DNA from: Azorhizobium sp965227945
GTDB lineage: Bacteria > Pseudomonadota > Alphaproteobacteria > Rhizobiales > Xanthobacteraceae
Length of the DNA stretch: 64,000 nt
Assembly: GCA_965227945.1 (NCBI GenBank)
Contig: CBDDGQ010000006.1
Coordinates: 3,410,001 to 3,474,000 of the forward strand
Reading direction: 5' to 3'
Made by a program: the position numbers and the translations under genes. Positions 37,757 to 46,306 of the stretch are shown in pieces. Each line of letters opens with the position of its first letter. The first letter of the stretch is position 1. The notes beneath the pieces were generated by a model that was not told the DNA's origin, did no database searches, and was given only the letters and a program-made list of their open reading frames with translations.

Positions 37757-38623
37757 CTAGTTGGTCTTGATCTCGGCGGCCAGTTCCAGGTTCGGATCGA
37801 CCCCGAATTCGTGGAAGATGGCCTTCTGCTTGCCCGAGGCCTGGAGCGCCTGCAGGCCCTCCAGCATCGCCTTGGCCAGTTCCGCATTGCCCTTCTTCAC
37901 CGCGACGCCGATCTGGAAGCCGCTGATGACGCCGTAGGCCCGCTCGTAAACGGTGGGATTGTCGAGGACGGTCCGATCGACCAGCGCAAGATCGGTGAGC
38001 ATCACGTCAGCGCGGCCGGAGGCCACCAGGCGGAAGCCGGCGGCATGATCGGGATAGGTCATCACTGTGACCGTCTCCTTGCCGGCAGCGACGCATTTGC
38101 CGCCCAGCTCCTTCATCTGGGCCTCTTCCACCGTGCCGAGCCCGGTGGCGACCGTCTTGCCGCAGAGATCGTCCTGCGACTTGATATTCTTCGGATTGCC
38201 CTTCTGGGTGATCGCGCCGGTGCCGGCCTTCATATAGACGATGAAATCGGCCTGCTGCACGCGCTTCTGATTGTAATATATGTAGAACATCAGATCCATC
38301 TGGCCGGACACGACGGCCGGAAAGATGCCGGACCAGGCCGCTGGCTTGATCTCGTATTTCAGCCCCAGGCAATCGAACACCGCTTTGGCCAGGGTGATAT
38401 CGGAGCCGGTGAGCGTATTGGTCTTGGGATCAAGAAAGGCATAGGGCGGCGTCTGACCGTCGGCGCCCATCAGCAACGTCTTGCCGGCGAGGCCGGGATA
38501 CTTCTGCGCCACCTTGTCCGGCTCGCACTTCGGCCCGTCCGCGCGGGCTGGCGTGTGGATGACCATGGCGGACGCAACCAAGGCGGCGCATGCCAGTCCT
38601 GCGCAAATGTCCTGTCTCCGCAT
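37757..38623 (-). CDS. Periplasmic substrate-binding protein of the amino-acid ABC transporter (SBP family 3)
   Basis: A 288-residue secreted protein with a signal peptide cut near ARA/DG at residue 28. The mature domain begins with GADGQTPPYAFLDPKTNTL and goes on to LTGSDITLAKAVFDCLGLKY, the lobe-1 pattern of family 3 solute-binding proteins. Later come LCGKTVATGLGTVEE and SGRADVMLTDLALV. The ligand is not evident. ATG 38623 has GGAG about ten bases upstream. Same strand as and upstream of the permease-ATPase fusion. Confidence 0.88.
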   Translation of the reverse strand: MRRQDICAGLACAALVASAMVIHTPARADGPKCEPDKVAQKYPGLAGKTLLMGADGQTPPYAFLDPKTNTLTGSDITLAKAVFDCLGLKYEIKPAAWSGIFPAVVSGQMDLMFYIYYNQKRVQQADFIVYMKAGTGAITQKGNPKNIKSQDDLCGKTVATGLGTVEEAQMKELGGKCVAAGKETVTVMTYPDHAAGFRLVASGRADVMLTDLALVDRTVLDNPTVYERAYGVISGFQIGVAVKKGNAELAKAMLEGLQALQASGKQKAIFHEFGVDPNLELAAEIKTN

Positions 38624-38747
38624 GTGCTCTGCTCCAATGGAAGGTTTGGTTGTGGACGTGCCGCCCTTTTTTACTTGCCGTCTTGTTTGCCGCGTCTTTC
38701 GTGTCGCGTGCGCCGCGGCCGGCATCGCTGCCGGTCGGGAGTGATGC

Positions 38748-39410
38748 TTAGGCACTCCCGCGACCGGGCTTCGCGCTCGGATGCATGAACCGCTCGACCG
38801 GTGCGGGAGCGGAGACATGCGGATTGTAAGAGACCGAGAGGATGTGTGCCGGCTCGGCGCTGAGGCAGATGTAGATGTGCCGCATCCCGCTGTCGAAATA
38901 GGAGCTTTCCCCGGCGCCCAGCCGGAACGGCGCATATTGGTCGGTATGGACGTCGATCTCGCCGCTGATGACGTAGACGAACTCTTCGCCCTCGTGCTGG
39001 CTCCAATGAACGAAGTCGTCCGCCGAGCGCGCCGTCACCCACATCTCCAACGGGATCATGCTCTTGCGTGAGATCTCGCCGGAATGCGCCAGGTAATCAT
39101 ATTGATCGGTTGAAAATGGCACGGCCTGCCCGCGCAGGGTCTGTGTCTTGCGGCCCGTCACCGTGAGCTTGGGGCCGGGCGTGACGAACTGCTCCAGCGC
39201 GATGCCCAGCCCTTCGCTCAAGCGGATCACCACGTCGAAGGAGGGCGAGACCTCCCCCCGCTCGATCTTGGAGAGGTTGGAGATGGATACGTCCGTCTTC
39301 TGGCTCACCTCGGCCAAGGTCAGGCTCAATTCCTGCCGGATCAGCTTCAGGCGCTCGCCCACCGCGGTCAGCGACGGGGAGGGGCCTTTTTGCAGCTGCG
39401 GTCTCACCAT
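38748..39410 (-). CDS. XRE-family regulator with C-terminal cupin domain
   Basis: A 220-residue repressor-type protein. Residues about 17-75 form an XRE helix-turn-helix (LTLAEVSQKTDVSISNLSKIE). Residues about 120-205 form a cupin sensor (HEGEEFVYVISGEIDV, then ESSYFDSGMRHIYI). Such regulators sense small catabolites. ATG 39410 is preferred; the upstream extension to 39443 lacks a strong binding site. It is divergent from the enolase/hydantoinase operon, with 145 bp between starts containing a palindrome, so it probably regulates that operon and its own. Confidence 0.85.
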   Translation of the reverse strand: MVRPQLQKGPSPSLTAVGERLKLIRQELSLTLAEVSQKTDVSISNLSKIERGEVSPSFDVVIRLSEGLGIALEQFVTPGPKLTVTGRKTQTLRGQAVPFSTDQYDYLAHSGEISRKSMIPLEMWVTARSADDFVHWSQHEGEEFVYVISGEIDVHTDQYAPFRLGAGESSYFDSGMRHIYICLSAEPAHILSVSYNPHVSAPAPVERFMHPSAKPGRGSA

Positions 39411-39474
39411 CGCGGACTCCGGGTTCCATCCATACGAGATCACTTGAAGGAAGCTAATTTCACTTCGAGGAAAA

Positions 39475-39487
39475 AATCAACTTGATT
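39475..39487. promoter_or_regulatory. Perfect palindrome between divergent XRE-cupin and catabolic operon
   Basis: AATCAA-C-TTGATT is a 13-bp perfect palindrome in an AT-rich patch 65 bp before the XRE start and 68 bp before the enolase-superfamily start. Its right half, TTGATT, could double as a -35 for the rightward promoter, though the matching -10 is weak. A likely operator for the adjacent XRE-cupin regulator. Confidence 0.5.
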
Positions 39488-39555
39488 CTCGTAGCAGAAA
39501 TAATTCTCATATCCGGGAATGGCGGTGCGACCGCTGACAGCCGAGGAGAGCCCGC

Positions 39556-40707
39556 GTGAAGATCAGGGCCGTGGAAGCCGTACCGTTCTCGTTGCCTGTG
39601 CGCCGCAGCTTTCGTTGGAACGGGTTGGACCAGGAATTGGGGGAATTCGTCCTGATCCGAGTCACCACCGATGCCGGGCTGGTGGGCTATGGCGAGGCAA
39701 CGCCGCTCGCCAGCTGGGGCGGCGAATTCGGACGGCACGGTGGGGAGACGCTCGATACGGTGTGCAGCATGGTGGAGAAGGTGCTGCGGCCGCATCTGCT
39801 CGGCCTGGATCCGCGCAGCGTGTCCGCCATCGTCGCCCTCATGGATGCGCTGGCCATCGGTCATTCCTACGCCAAGGGCGCGGTCGAGATGGCGCTGCAC
39901 GATCTCGTCGGAAAGGCGCTCGGTGTGCCGCTCTACCAGGTGTTCGGCGGCGCCGTGCGCCCGGGCGTGCGGGTCGCGCATATGGTCGGCCTGATGGACA
40001 TGGGGGCCGCCATCGCCGAGGCCGAGGCGGCCTGCGCCGATGGCCTCACCGCGCTCCAGGTGAAGGGCGGGCAGGACGCCGAGCGTGACATTGCGCTAAT
40101 GATCGAACTGCGCCGGCGCCTGCCGGAGGGGACTTGGCTGCGGCTCGACGCGAACCAGGGCTATGGCCAGGTCAAATCGGCGCTCGACGTCTGTCGGGGC
40201 CTGCAAGGGGCGCGCATCGACTATGTGGAGCAGCCGGTGGCCGGCCTGCGCAGTCTGGCCGCTGTCACGGGCGAATCCCAGGTGAAGATCATCGCCGACG
40301 AGAGCTGCTGGTCGCCCGCCGATGCGCTGGATCTCGTCGCCGCGCGCGGCGCCGACGCCATCTCCATCTATCTGGCCAAGGCGGGCGGCTTTCAGCGGGC
40401 GCGTGAGGTGGCGGGCATTGCCGAGGCGGCGGGCCTGCCGTGCGACGTCAACGGCTCCATCGAATCGGCCATCGGCAATGCCGCCAATGTGGCCTTTGCA
40501 CTATCGGCCAGAGCCGTGAGCTTGCCGGCGGTGATCCCCGTCTCGGCACCGGCCGGGATGCACCCGTGCAAGGTGGGCGGGCATTATTTCGAGGACGACG
40601 TCATCACCCGCCCGTTCCCCTTCCGCGATGGCATGCTGCTGCCGCTGGATGCGCCCGGCCTTGGCATCGAGGTGGACGAAGCAAAGCTCCGCGCGTTCGC
40701 CCTATGA
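39556..40707 (+). CDS. Enolase-superfamily racemase/cycloisomerase (muconate lactonising subgroup)
   Basis: A 383-residue two-domain enzyme. The MLE-subgroup residues are visible: base K170 in LQVKGG, metal ligands D198 (LRLDAN), E225 (YVEQP) and D248 (IIADES), and the opposite base K275 in YLAKAGG. The usual first lysine of the KxK motif is Q168 here, so the active site is non-standard. Members of this subgroup epimerise dipeptides or N-acylamino acids, or open or close lactones. It is the first gene of an operon with HyuA, HyuB and a GGT-fold protein; its stop overlaps the next start (ATGA). Confidence 0.85.
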   Translation: MKIRAVEAVPFSLPVRRSFRWNGLDQELGEFVLIRVTTDAGLVGYGEATPLASWGGEFGRHGGETLDTVCSMVEKVLRPHLLGLDPRSVSAIVALMDALAIGHSYAKGAVEMALHDLVGKALGVPLYQVFGGAVRPGVRVAHMVGLMDMGAAIAEAEAACADGLTALQVKGGQDAERDIALMIELRRRLPEGTWLRLDANQGYGQVKSALDVCRGLQGARIDYVEQPVAGLRSLAAVTGESQVKIIADESCWSPADALDLVAARGADAISIYLAKAGGFQRAREVAGIAEAAGLPCDVNGSIESAIGNAANVAFALSARAVSLPAVIPVSAPAGMHPCKVGGHYFEDDVITRPFPFRDGMLLPLDAPGLGIEVDEAKLRAFAL

Positions 40708-42815
40708 CCGGCACACACAGGACGGACCCAATGGCCGCCTACCGCATCGCCGTTGATATCGGCGGCACCTTCACCGATGTCGCCTTGCTGGGGCCGGACG
40801 GCACGCTCTCCACCACCAAGGTGCCCTCGACGCCCGACGATTATGCCCGCGGCGTCATCGACGGCTGCCGCGAGATCTTGGCCCGCAACCACCTTCAGCC
40901 GTCCGACATCGTGGAAATGCTGCACGCTTCGACGGTGGCCACCAACGCCATCCTGGAAGGCAAGGGCGCGCGCACCGCCCTTGTCACCACCGAGGGCTTT
41001 CGCGATGTGCTGGAGCTGCGGCGCATCCGCGTGCCGCGCTTGTACGAGCCCCTTTACCGCAAGCCGCCGCCGCTGGTGCCCCGCCGCTTCCGCTACGAGG
41101 TGGCCGAACGCATGGGCCCGCGCGGCGAGGTGATCATGCCGTTGGATACGGCAGCGCTCGACCGCATCGCCGACCAGGTGTCCGCGGCCGACATCGAGGC
41201 CGTGGCGGTGTGCTTCCTGCACTCTTACGCCAATCCCGACCACGAGCGGCGGGCAGGGGAGATCCTGCAGCGCCGCCTCCCGGACTGCTTCGTCACCCTG
41301 TCCGTGGACGTGCTGCCGGAAATCCGTGAGTACGAGCGCACCAGCACCACGGTCATCAATGCCTATGTGGCGCCCCCCGTCAGCCGCTATCTGCGCTCCC
41401 TGCGCGCGCGGCTGGACCGCGAAGGCATCCGCGCGCCCCTGTTCATGATGCAGTCCAGCGGCGGCATCCTCGATCTGGAGACGGTGCTGGCGCGCCCCGC
41501 GCTGGTGGTAGAGAGCGGACCCGCGGCGGGCGTCATCGGCGCTGGCTATGTGGGCGGCCGGGCCGGCTACGGCAATCTCATCGCGGTCGACGTCGGCGGG
41601 ACCACCGCCAAAGCCTCGGTCATCGAGGACGGGCGCTATCTCACCACCGACGAATATGAGGTGGGCGGGGGCATCTCCCTGAGCAGCCGGCTGGTCAAGG
41701 GCGGCGGCTACGCCTTGCGCCTGCCGGTGATCGACGTCTCGGAGGTGGGAACGGGCGGCGGCAGCATCGTGCAGCTCAACGCCGCCGGGAATATCACGGT
41801 GGGGCCGCACAGCGCCGGGGCCATCCCCGGTCCGGTCGCCTATGGGCGCGGCGGCGCCCAGCCCACGGTCACCGACGCCAATGTGGCGCTCGGCTATCTC
41901 AATCCGGTGGCGATCGCCGACGGCACGGTCTCCATCGACGCCCCGGCGGCCCGTGCCGCCATCGAGGTCCAGATCGCCGGCCCGCTCGGCCGATCCGGGG
42001 CGGAGGTGGCCCACGGGGTGATCGGCATCGCCAATGCGCTCATGGCCCGCTCCGTCCGCTCGGTCACCACCTCCCGCGGACGCGATCCGCGCAGCTTCGC
42101 GCTCCTGGCCTTCGGCGGCGGCGGCGGCCTGCACGCCGTGGGGCTCGCGGCTTCGCTGGGCATGACACGGGTGATCGTGCCCCCCGCCGCCGGCGTCTTC
42201 AGTGCCTTCGGGCTGCTCTACTCGGACGTCGAATTCGCGCAGTCGCAGGGCCTGCTGGTGGCGCTCGCGGATGCGGATCCCACCGTCATCGAGCGCGCGT
42301 TCGGCGTGCTGGAGCACAGCGTTCTGCATCATCTCGCGCGCCCCGCGGACAGGGTGCGCCTGCGCCGCCGCGCCGATATCCGCTACACCGGCCAAGCCTT
42401 CGAATTGACGGTGGACGTGCCGGGCGGGCCGTTCGATGCGGCCGCCATCGATGCGCTGACGGCGGCGTTCGATGCCGAATATCAGCGCACCTATGGGCAC
42501 AGCCTGCCACCGGAGCATGGCCGCGAGATCGTCGCTCTGCGCACGGTCGGCACGGTTGCCTCCCAGCGGCCCGAAAGCCGTCTGGCCGCGCGGGTGCGCA
42601 CCACGCTGACGCCCGCAAGCCGATCGGCTTATTTCGGTCCGGAGGGATGGCGGGAGGCTGCCATCGTCGATCGGCCGGACCTGGCCATCCCTCGCGCCGG
42701 CCCGCTCATTGTGGAGGAGGCGGACTGCACCACGGTGGTCCCGCCAGGCTGGACGGCGCTGCTCGACGCCCTCATGAACATCGTCATCGACCAGGACGGG
42801 GAGCCCACGTCATGA
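40704..42815 (+). CDS. Hydantoinase/oxoprolinase subunit A (HyuA family)
   Basis: A 703-residue subunit (694 if begun at ATG 40731). The ATP-binding start is VDIGGTFTDVALLG. Further blocks are HASTVATNAILEGKGARTA, VESGPAAGVIGAGYVGG and VDVGGTTAKASVI, the actin-like phosphate loops of the HyuA/oxoprolinase family. With subunit B it makes an ATP-dependent amidohydrolase that opens a cyclic imide or lactam such as a hydantoin or 5-oxoproline. Overlaps both neighbours by four bases. Confidence 0.9.
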   Translation: MTGTHRTDPMAAYRIAVDIGGTFTDVALLGPDGTLSTTKVPSTPDDYARGVIDGCREILARNHLQPSDIVEMLHASTVATNAILEGKGARTALVTTEGFRDVLELRRIRVPRLYEPLYRKPPPLVPRRFRYEVAERMGPRGEVIMPLDTAALDRIADQVSAADIEAVAVCFLHSYANPDHERRAGEILQRRLPDCFVTLSVDVLPEIREYERTSTTVINAYVAPPVSRYLRSLRARLDREGIRAPLFMMQSSGGILDLETVLARPALVVESGPAAGVIGAGYVGGRAGYGNLIAVDVGGTTAKASVIEDGRYLTTDEYEVGGGISLSSRLVKGGGYALRLPVIDVSEVGTGGGSIVQLNAAGNITVGPHSAGAIPGPVAYGRGGAQPTVTDANVALGYLNPVAIADGTVSIDAPAARAAIEVQIAGPLGRSGAEVAHGVIGIANALMARSVRSVTTSRGRDPRSFALLAFGGGGGLHAVGLAASLGMTRVIVPPAAGVFSAFGLLYSDVEFAQSQGLLVALADADPTVIERAFGVLEHSVLHHLARPADRVRLRRRADIRYTGQAFELTVDVPGGPFDAAAIDALTAAFDAEYQRTYGHSLPPEHGREIVALRTVGTVASQRPESRLAARVRTTLTPASRSAYFGPEGWREAAIVDRPDLAIPRAGPLIVEEADCTTVVPPGWTALLDALMNIVIDQDGEPTS

Positions 42816-44563
42816 GCCCGGACACCCAGCCCACCGATCCGATGCTGCTGGAGATCATCCGCAACGGCCTCGACACCGTGGCGGACGAAATGGCGCTGAT
42901 CCTCATGCGCACGGCCTATTCGGCCATCATCCGCGACTCCATGGACTATTCCACCGCCGTCTGTGACGCCGAGGGCCAGATCGTCGGCCAGGGCCTGACC
43001 ACCCCCATGCATCTCGGCAGCTTCTTCGATGCCATGCGTCACCTGATCGATCAGTTCGCCGGCGACATTCACGACGGCGACCTGTTCATCGCCAACGACC
43101 CCTATCTCGCCAGCGGCCAGCATTTGCCGGACATCTACATCATCGCGCCCTTCTTTTTCGCCGGACGGCTGGAGGGGTGGGCGACCACCATCGCTCATCA
43201 TGTGGACGTGGGCGGTCTCGTCCCCGGGAGCAACTCCATCGGCGCCACGGAGATCTTTCAAGAAGGGCTGCGTCTGCCTTTCCTCAAGCTGCGCGATGGG
43301 GGTGTCGACAACGCCGCCATCTGGCGCATCGTGGAGGCCAATGTCCGCGTGCCGCACCTCGTGCTGGGGGATCTGCGGGCCCAGGTGGCGGCCGCGGCCG
43401 CCGGCACGCGGGGGCTGGGCGAGCTGTTTTCCCGCTTCGGCGCCGATCCCATGCGGCAGGCCCTGTGCGACCTGCACGATCTCGCCGAGCGGATGGCGCG
43501 GCTCAACATCGCCGCCATTCCGGACGGCGTCTACAGCTTCACCGACCATATCGACGGTCTGGGCGAAGATCCCGAGCCGATCATCCTGAAGGTCACGCTG
43601 ACCGTCGCGGGCGATGCCATCATTGCCGACTGGACCGGCACGGCGGCCCAGGTGCGGGGCGGCATCAATGCCCCGCTTTCCTTCACCAAATCGAACGTCT
43701 ATGCGGCTTTGCGCTCCATCATGCCGCAGGAGATGCCGAACTGCCACGGCTATACCCGGCCCATCACCGTGCTCGCCCCGGCGGGCACGCTGGTGAACTG
43801 CACCTCGCCCGCGCCGTGCGGGGCGCGGGGCATTACCGGCTATCGCATCGTGGACTGCATGTTCGGCGCGCTGGCGCCCGCCTTGCCGGACCGGCTGACG
43901 GCCGACGGCGCCGGCGGTTCCACCTTGCCCACCTTCGCCGGCACCGCCAAGGGTGTGCCCTTCGTCTTTTCCGAATGCATCATGGGGACGTGGGGCGCCA
44001 GCCGCGAGGCGGATGGGCAGGATGGGGTGCCGCACATGGCCTCAAACCAGTCCAATGTGCCCATCGAGATGATCGAGGCCAATTATCCGCTGCGGATCGA
44101 GCGCTACGGCCTCGTCACCGACACCGGCGGGGTCGGGCGCCGACGCGGAGGCCTGGCGCTGCAGCGGGACTTCCGGATCCTCACCGGCGACTGCTTCCTC
44201 GGCGTGCGGTCCGACAAGCGCCGCTACCCGCCCCACGGCCTGTTCGGCGGCGGGGAAGGCGCGGCGTCCCAGAATGTGGTGGACCATGCCGGAACGCTGA
44301 GCGAGCTGCCCGTGCTGCCCACCCGGCCCATCCTTCTCACGCAGGGCGACCTGTTCAGCCATGTGATGGCAGGCGGGGGCGGCTTCGGAGAGGTGCTGGA
44401 CCGCGAGCCGGAGCGGGTGCTGGAAGACGTGCTCGACGACCGCGTCTCGCTCGCCGCCGCCCGCACCCAGTATGGCGTTGTCATCGGCGCGGATGGGCGA
44501 TCGCTGGATCTGGCCGCAACCGCCCAACTGCGCGCCGAAATGCGTGCGAAAGCAGACGCCTGA
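42812..44563 (+). CDS. Hydantoinase/oxoprolinase subunit B (HyuB family)
   Basis: A 583-residue subunit. Family blocks include IIRNGLDTVADEMALILMRT at the start, TTPMHLGSFFDAM, FIANDPYLASGQHLPDIYII and IAHHVDVGGLVPGSNS, whose His and Asp residues bind the catalytic metal in this family. It pairs with HyuA. ATG 42812 overlaps the hyuA stop (ATGA), ruling out the longer frame. Confidence 0.9.
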   Translation: MSPDTQPTDPMLLEIIRNGLDTVADEMALILMRTAYSAIIRDSMDYSTAVCDAEGQIVGQGLTTPMHLGSFFDAMRHLIDQFAGDIHDGDLFIANDPYLASGQHLPDIYIIAPFFFAGRLEGWATTIAHHVDVGGLVPGSNSIGATEIFQEGLRLPFLKLRDGGVDNAAIWRIVEANVRVPHLVLGDLRAQVAAAAAGTRGLGELFSRFGADPMRQALCDLHDLAERMARLNIAAIPDGVYSFTDHIDGLGEDPEPIILKVTLTVAGDAIIADWTGTAAQVRGGINAPLSFTKSNVYAALRSIMPQEMPNCHGYTRPITVLAPAGTLVNCTSPAPCGARGITGYRIVDCMFGALAPALPDRLTADGAGGSTLPTFAGTAKGVPFVFSECIMGTWGASREADGQDGVPHMASNQSNVPIEMIEANYPLRIERYGLVTDTGGVGRRRGGLALQRDFRILTGDCFLGVRSDKRRYPPHGLFGGGEGAASQNVVDHAGTLSELPVLPTRPILLTQGDLFSHVMAGGGGFGEVLDREPERVLEDVLDDRVSLAAARTQYGVVIGADGRSLDLAATAQLRAEMRAKADA

Positions 44564-44564
44564 C

Positions 44565-46040
44565 ATGCGGATTGCCAATCCCATTTCCTCACGGGTCCGG
44601 CCGGTGCTCATGGGCGAGCGCGGGGCGGTGGCCGCGGCCCATCCGCTGGCGGTCTCCGCCGGCACGGAGATGCTGGTGGCCGGCGGCTCGGCGGTGGACG
44701 CCATGATCGCCGCGCAGGCCGTGCTGTGCGTGCTGTCGCCGGACAATTGCGGCCTGGGTGGCGATCAATTGTCTCTGGTGCGCACGGCGGACGGCGAGGT
44801 GCTCGCCGTCAATGGCACGGGCGCCGCGCCCCGTGCGATGACGCAAGCCGATGGCGACGGCGGCAATAGCGTCACCGTTCCCGGCTTGGTGGATGCCTGG
44901 CTGGTGCTGCATGCCCGGTGGGGCCGCGTGCCGCTGGATCGCGTGCTGGGGCCGGCCATCCATATCGCCGCCACGGGTTTCGTGGTCGGAGCCAGTCTGG
45001 TGGAGGCCTTTCGGGATCATGAGGCGCGGCTGCGGCGCGGCTGCGCCGGCGACTGGCCGCTGCGCGCCACGCCGGCGGGGGCCCGACAGCCGCAACCGGA
45101 CCTGGCGCGCCTGCTCGCCGCCATCGGGCAGGGGGGGCGCGCGGCCTTCTACGCCGGTCCCATGGCGCAGGCCATCGCCGCCGCCGTGCAGCGGACCGGC
45201 GGCCATCTGCAGGTGGAGGATCTCATCGCCCATGCGACGCCGGTGGTGTCTCCACTGACGACGCAGTGGCGGGGCCGGACAGTGCATGTCCAGCCGCCGA
45301 TCTCGCAGGGTGTGCTGCTCTCCATGGCGCTGGCCGCCGAAGAGCACATGGGACCGCTCACGCCCGCCCAACGCGACCATGCGGGGGTGGAACTGACCGA
45401 AAGCAGCTTTGCTTTCCGCCATCGGGTCTGTGAGGGCGAGGCCCTGCTGCGCGTGCCGCTCGCCGTCGACCTGGACCACGCCAGCCTGCGCGGCGGGCCG
45501 CGCGCCTATCTGCACACGGCCGGGGTTGCCGTGTCCGATGCTGCGGGCATGACCGTCTCCTCGCTGGTCAGCGTGTTCGACAGCTTCGGTTCTGCCGTGT
45601 TTGTCCCGGAGGGGGGCTTCACCCTCAACAACCGGGCCGCGGGCTTCACCTGCGCCCCCAATGACAGCGCCGGCGGCAAGCGCCCCATCCACACGCTCGC
45701 GCCCGTCCTGGTGGAGACCGCCGCCGGTTGCCTTGCCCTCTCCACTCCCGGCGCCGACGGGCAGGTGCAGACCTTGCTTCAAGTGCTGGGCCACATCTTC
45801 ATCGCCGGCGACGACATTGCCACCGCCATCAGCAAGCCGCGCTGGCGCAGCCAGGATTCCCAACTGCTGGTGGAAGGGGGGCATCCCCATGGTGCCGCAC
45901 TCGCAGACCTGGGCCATGCCGTGGTGCCGCTGGCGGAGGGCGACCTGCGGTTCGGCGCCGTTGTCTGCGCCGGCATGCAGAAGGGCGTGCCCTTCGCCTG
46001 CGCCGATTGGCGCCGGGAGACGTGGTCGGGTGCCGTGTGA
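44565..46040 (+). CDS. Gamma-glutamyltransferase-family Ntn hydrolase
   Basis: A 491-residue protein with the GGT fold: GGSAVDAMIAAQAVLCVLSP and NCGLGGDQL near the N-terminus. The predicted self-cleavage site and nucleophile is T318 in LHTAGVAVSD. In classical GGT this site reads TTH.S.VD; here the second threonine and the histidine are replaced by A and G. So it may be an amidohydrolase or acylase rather than a true glutathione transferase; oxamate amidohydrolase HpxW is a known member of this fold. No signal peptide, unlike many GGTs. It starts one base after hyuB stops. Confidence 0.75.
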   Translation: MRIANPISSRVRPVLMGERGAVAAAHPLAVSAGTEMLVAGGSAVDAMIAAQAVLCVLSPDNCGLGGDQLSLVRTADGEVLAVNGTGAAPRAMTQADGDGGNSVTVPGLVDAWLVLHARWGRVPLDRVLGPAIHIAATGFVVGASLVEAFRDHEARLRRGCAGDWPLRATPAGARQPQPDLARLLAAIGQGGRAAFYAGPMAQAIAAAVQRTGGHLQVEDLIAHATPVVSPLTTQWRGRTVHVQPPISQGVLLSMALAAEEHMGPLTPAQRDHAGVELTESSFAFRHRVCEGEALLRVPLAVDLDHASLRGGPRAYLHTAGVAVSDAAGMTVSSLVSVFDSFGSAVFVPEGGFTLNNRAAGFTCAPNDSAGGKRPIHTLAPVLVETAAGCLALSTPGADGQVQTLLQVLGHIFIAGDDIATAISKPRWRSQDSQLLVEGGHPHGAALADLGHAVVPLAEGDLRFGAVVCAGMQKGVPFACADWRRETWSGAV

Positions 46041-46248
46041 GCGCTGATCGCTGACGCGTATGCCGACGGGTGTGGCCCTGGCGTTGAGGGTGGTGGGCGA
46101 TAACAAGGTCTCATCGGCCCCGATATGAGGGCAGGGCCGTCGGGACGGTTCGTGCCGCGCCGCGATGTCCAACGTGCCCCTTCACCCGGCCGAAATGGCG
46201 GCGACGGGTGTCGTCGCACGTCGACGATCAAACTGTGTCGAAGCTGCA

Positions 46249-46277
46249 TTGACAGATTACCGACCGGTAAGTAACTT
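46249..46277 (+). promoter_or_regulatory. Sigma-70-like promoter with embedded TetR-type operator
   Basis: TTGACA (46249-46254) and TAACTT (46272-46277) are 17 bp apart, a good sigma-70 arrangement. The spacer holds TTACCGACCGGTAA (46257-46270), an almost perfect palindrome of the kind bound by TetR-family repressors. The TetR gene starts 30 bp later, so autorepression of the whole operon is likely. Confidence 0.7.
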
Positions 46278-46306
46278 GATTGGGTCAGCGCGTAATTGAG
46301 CGATCC

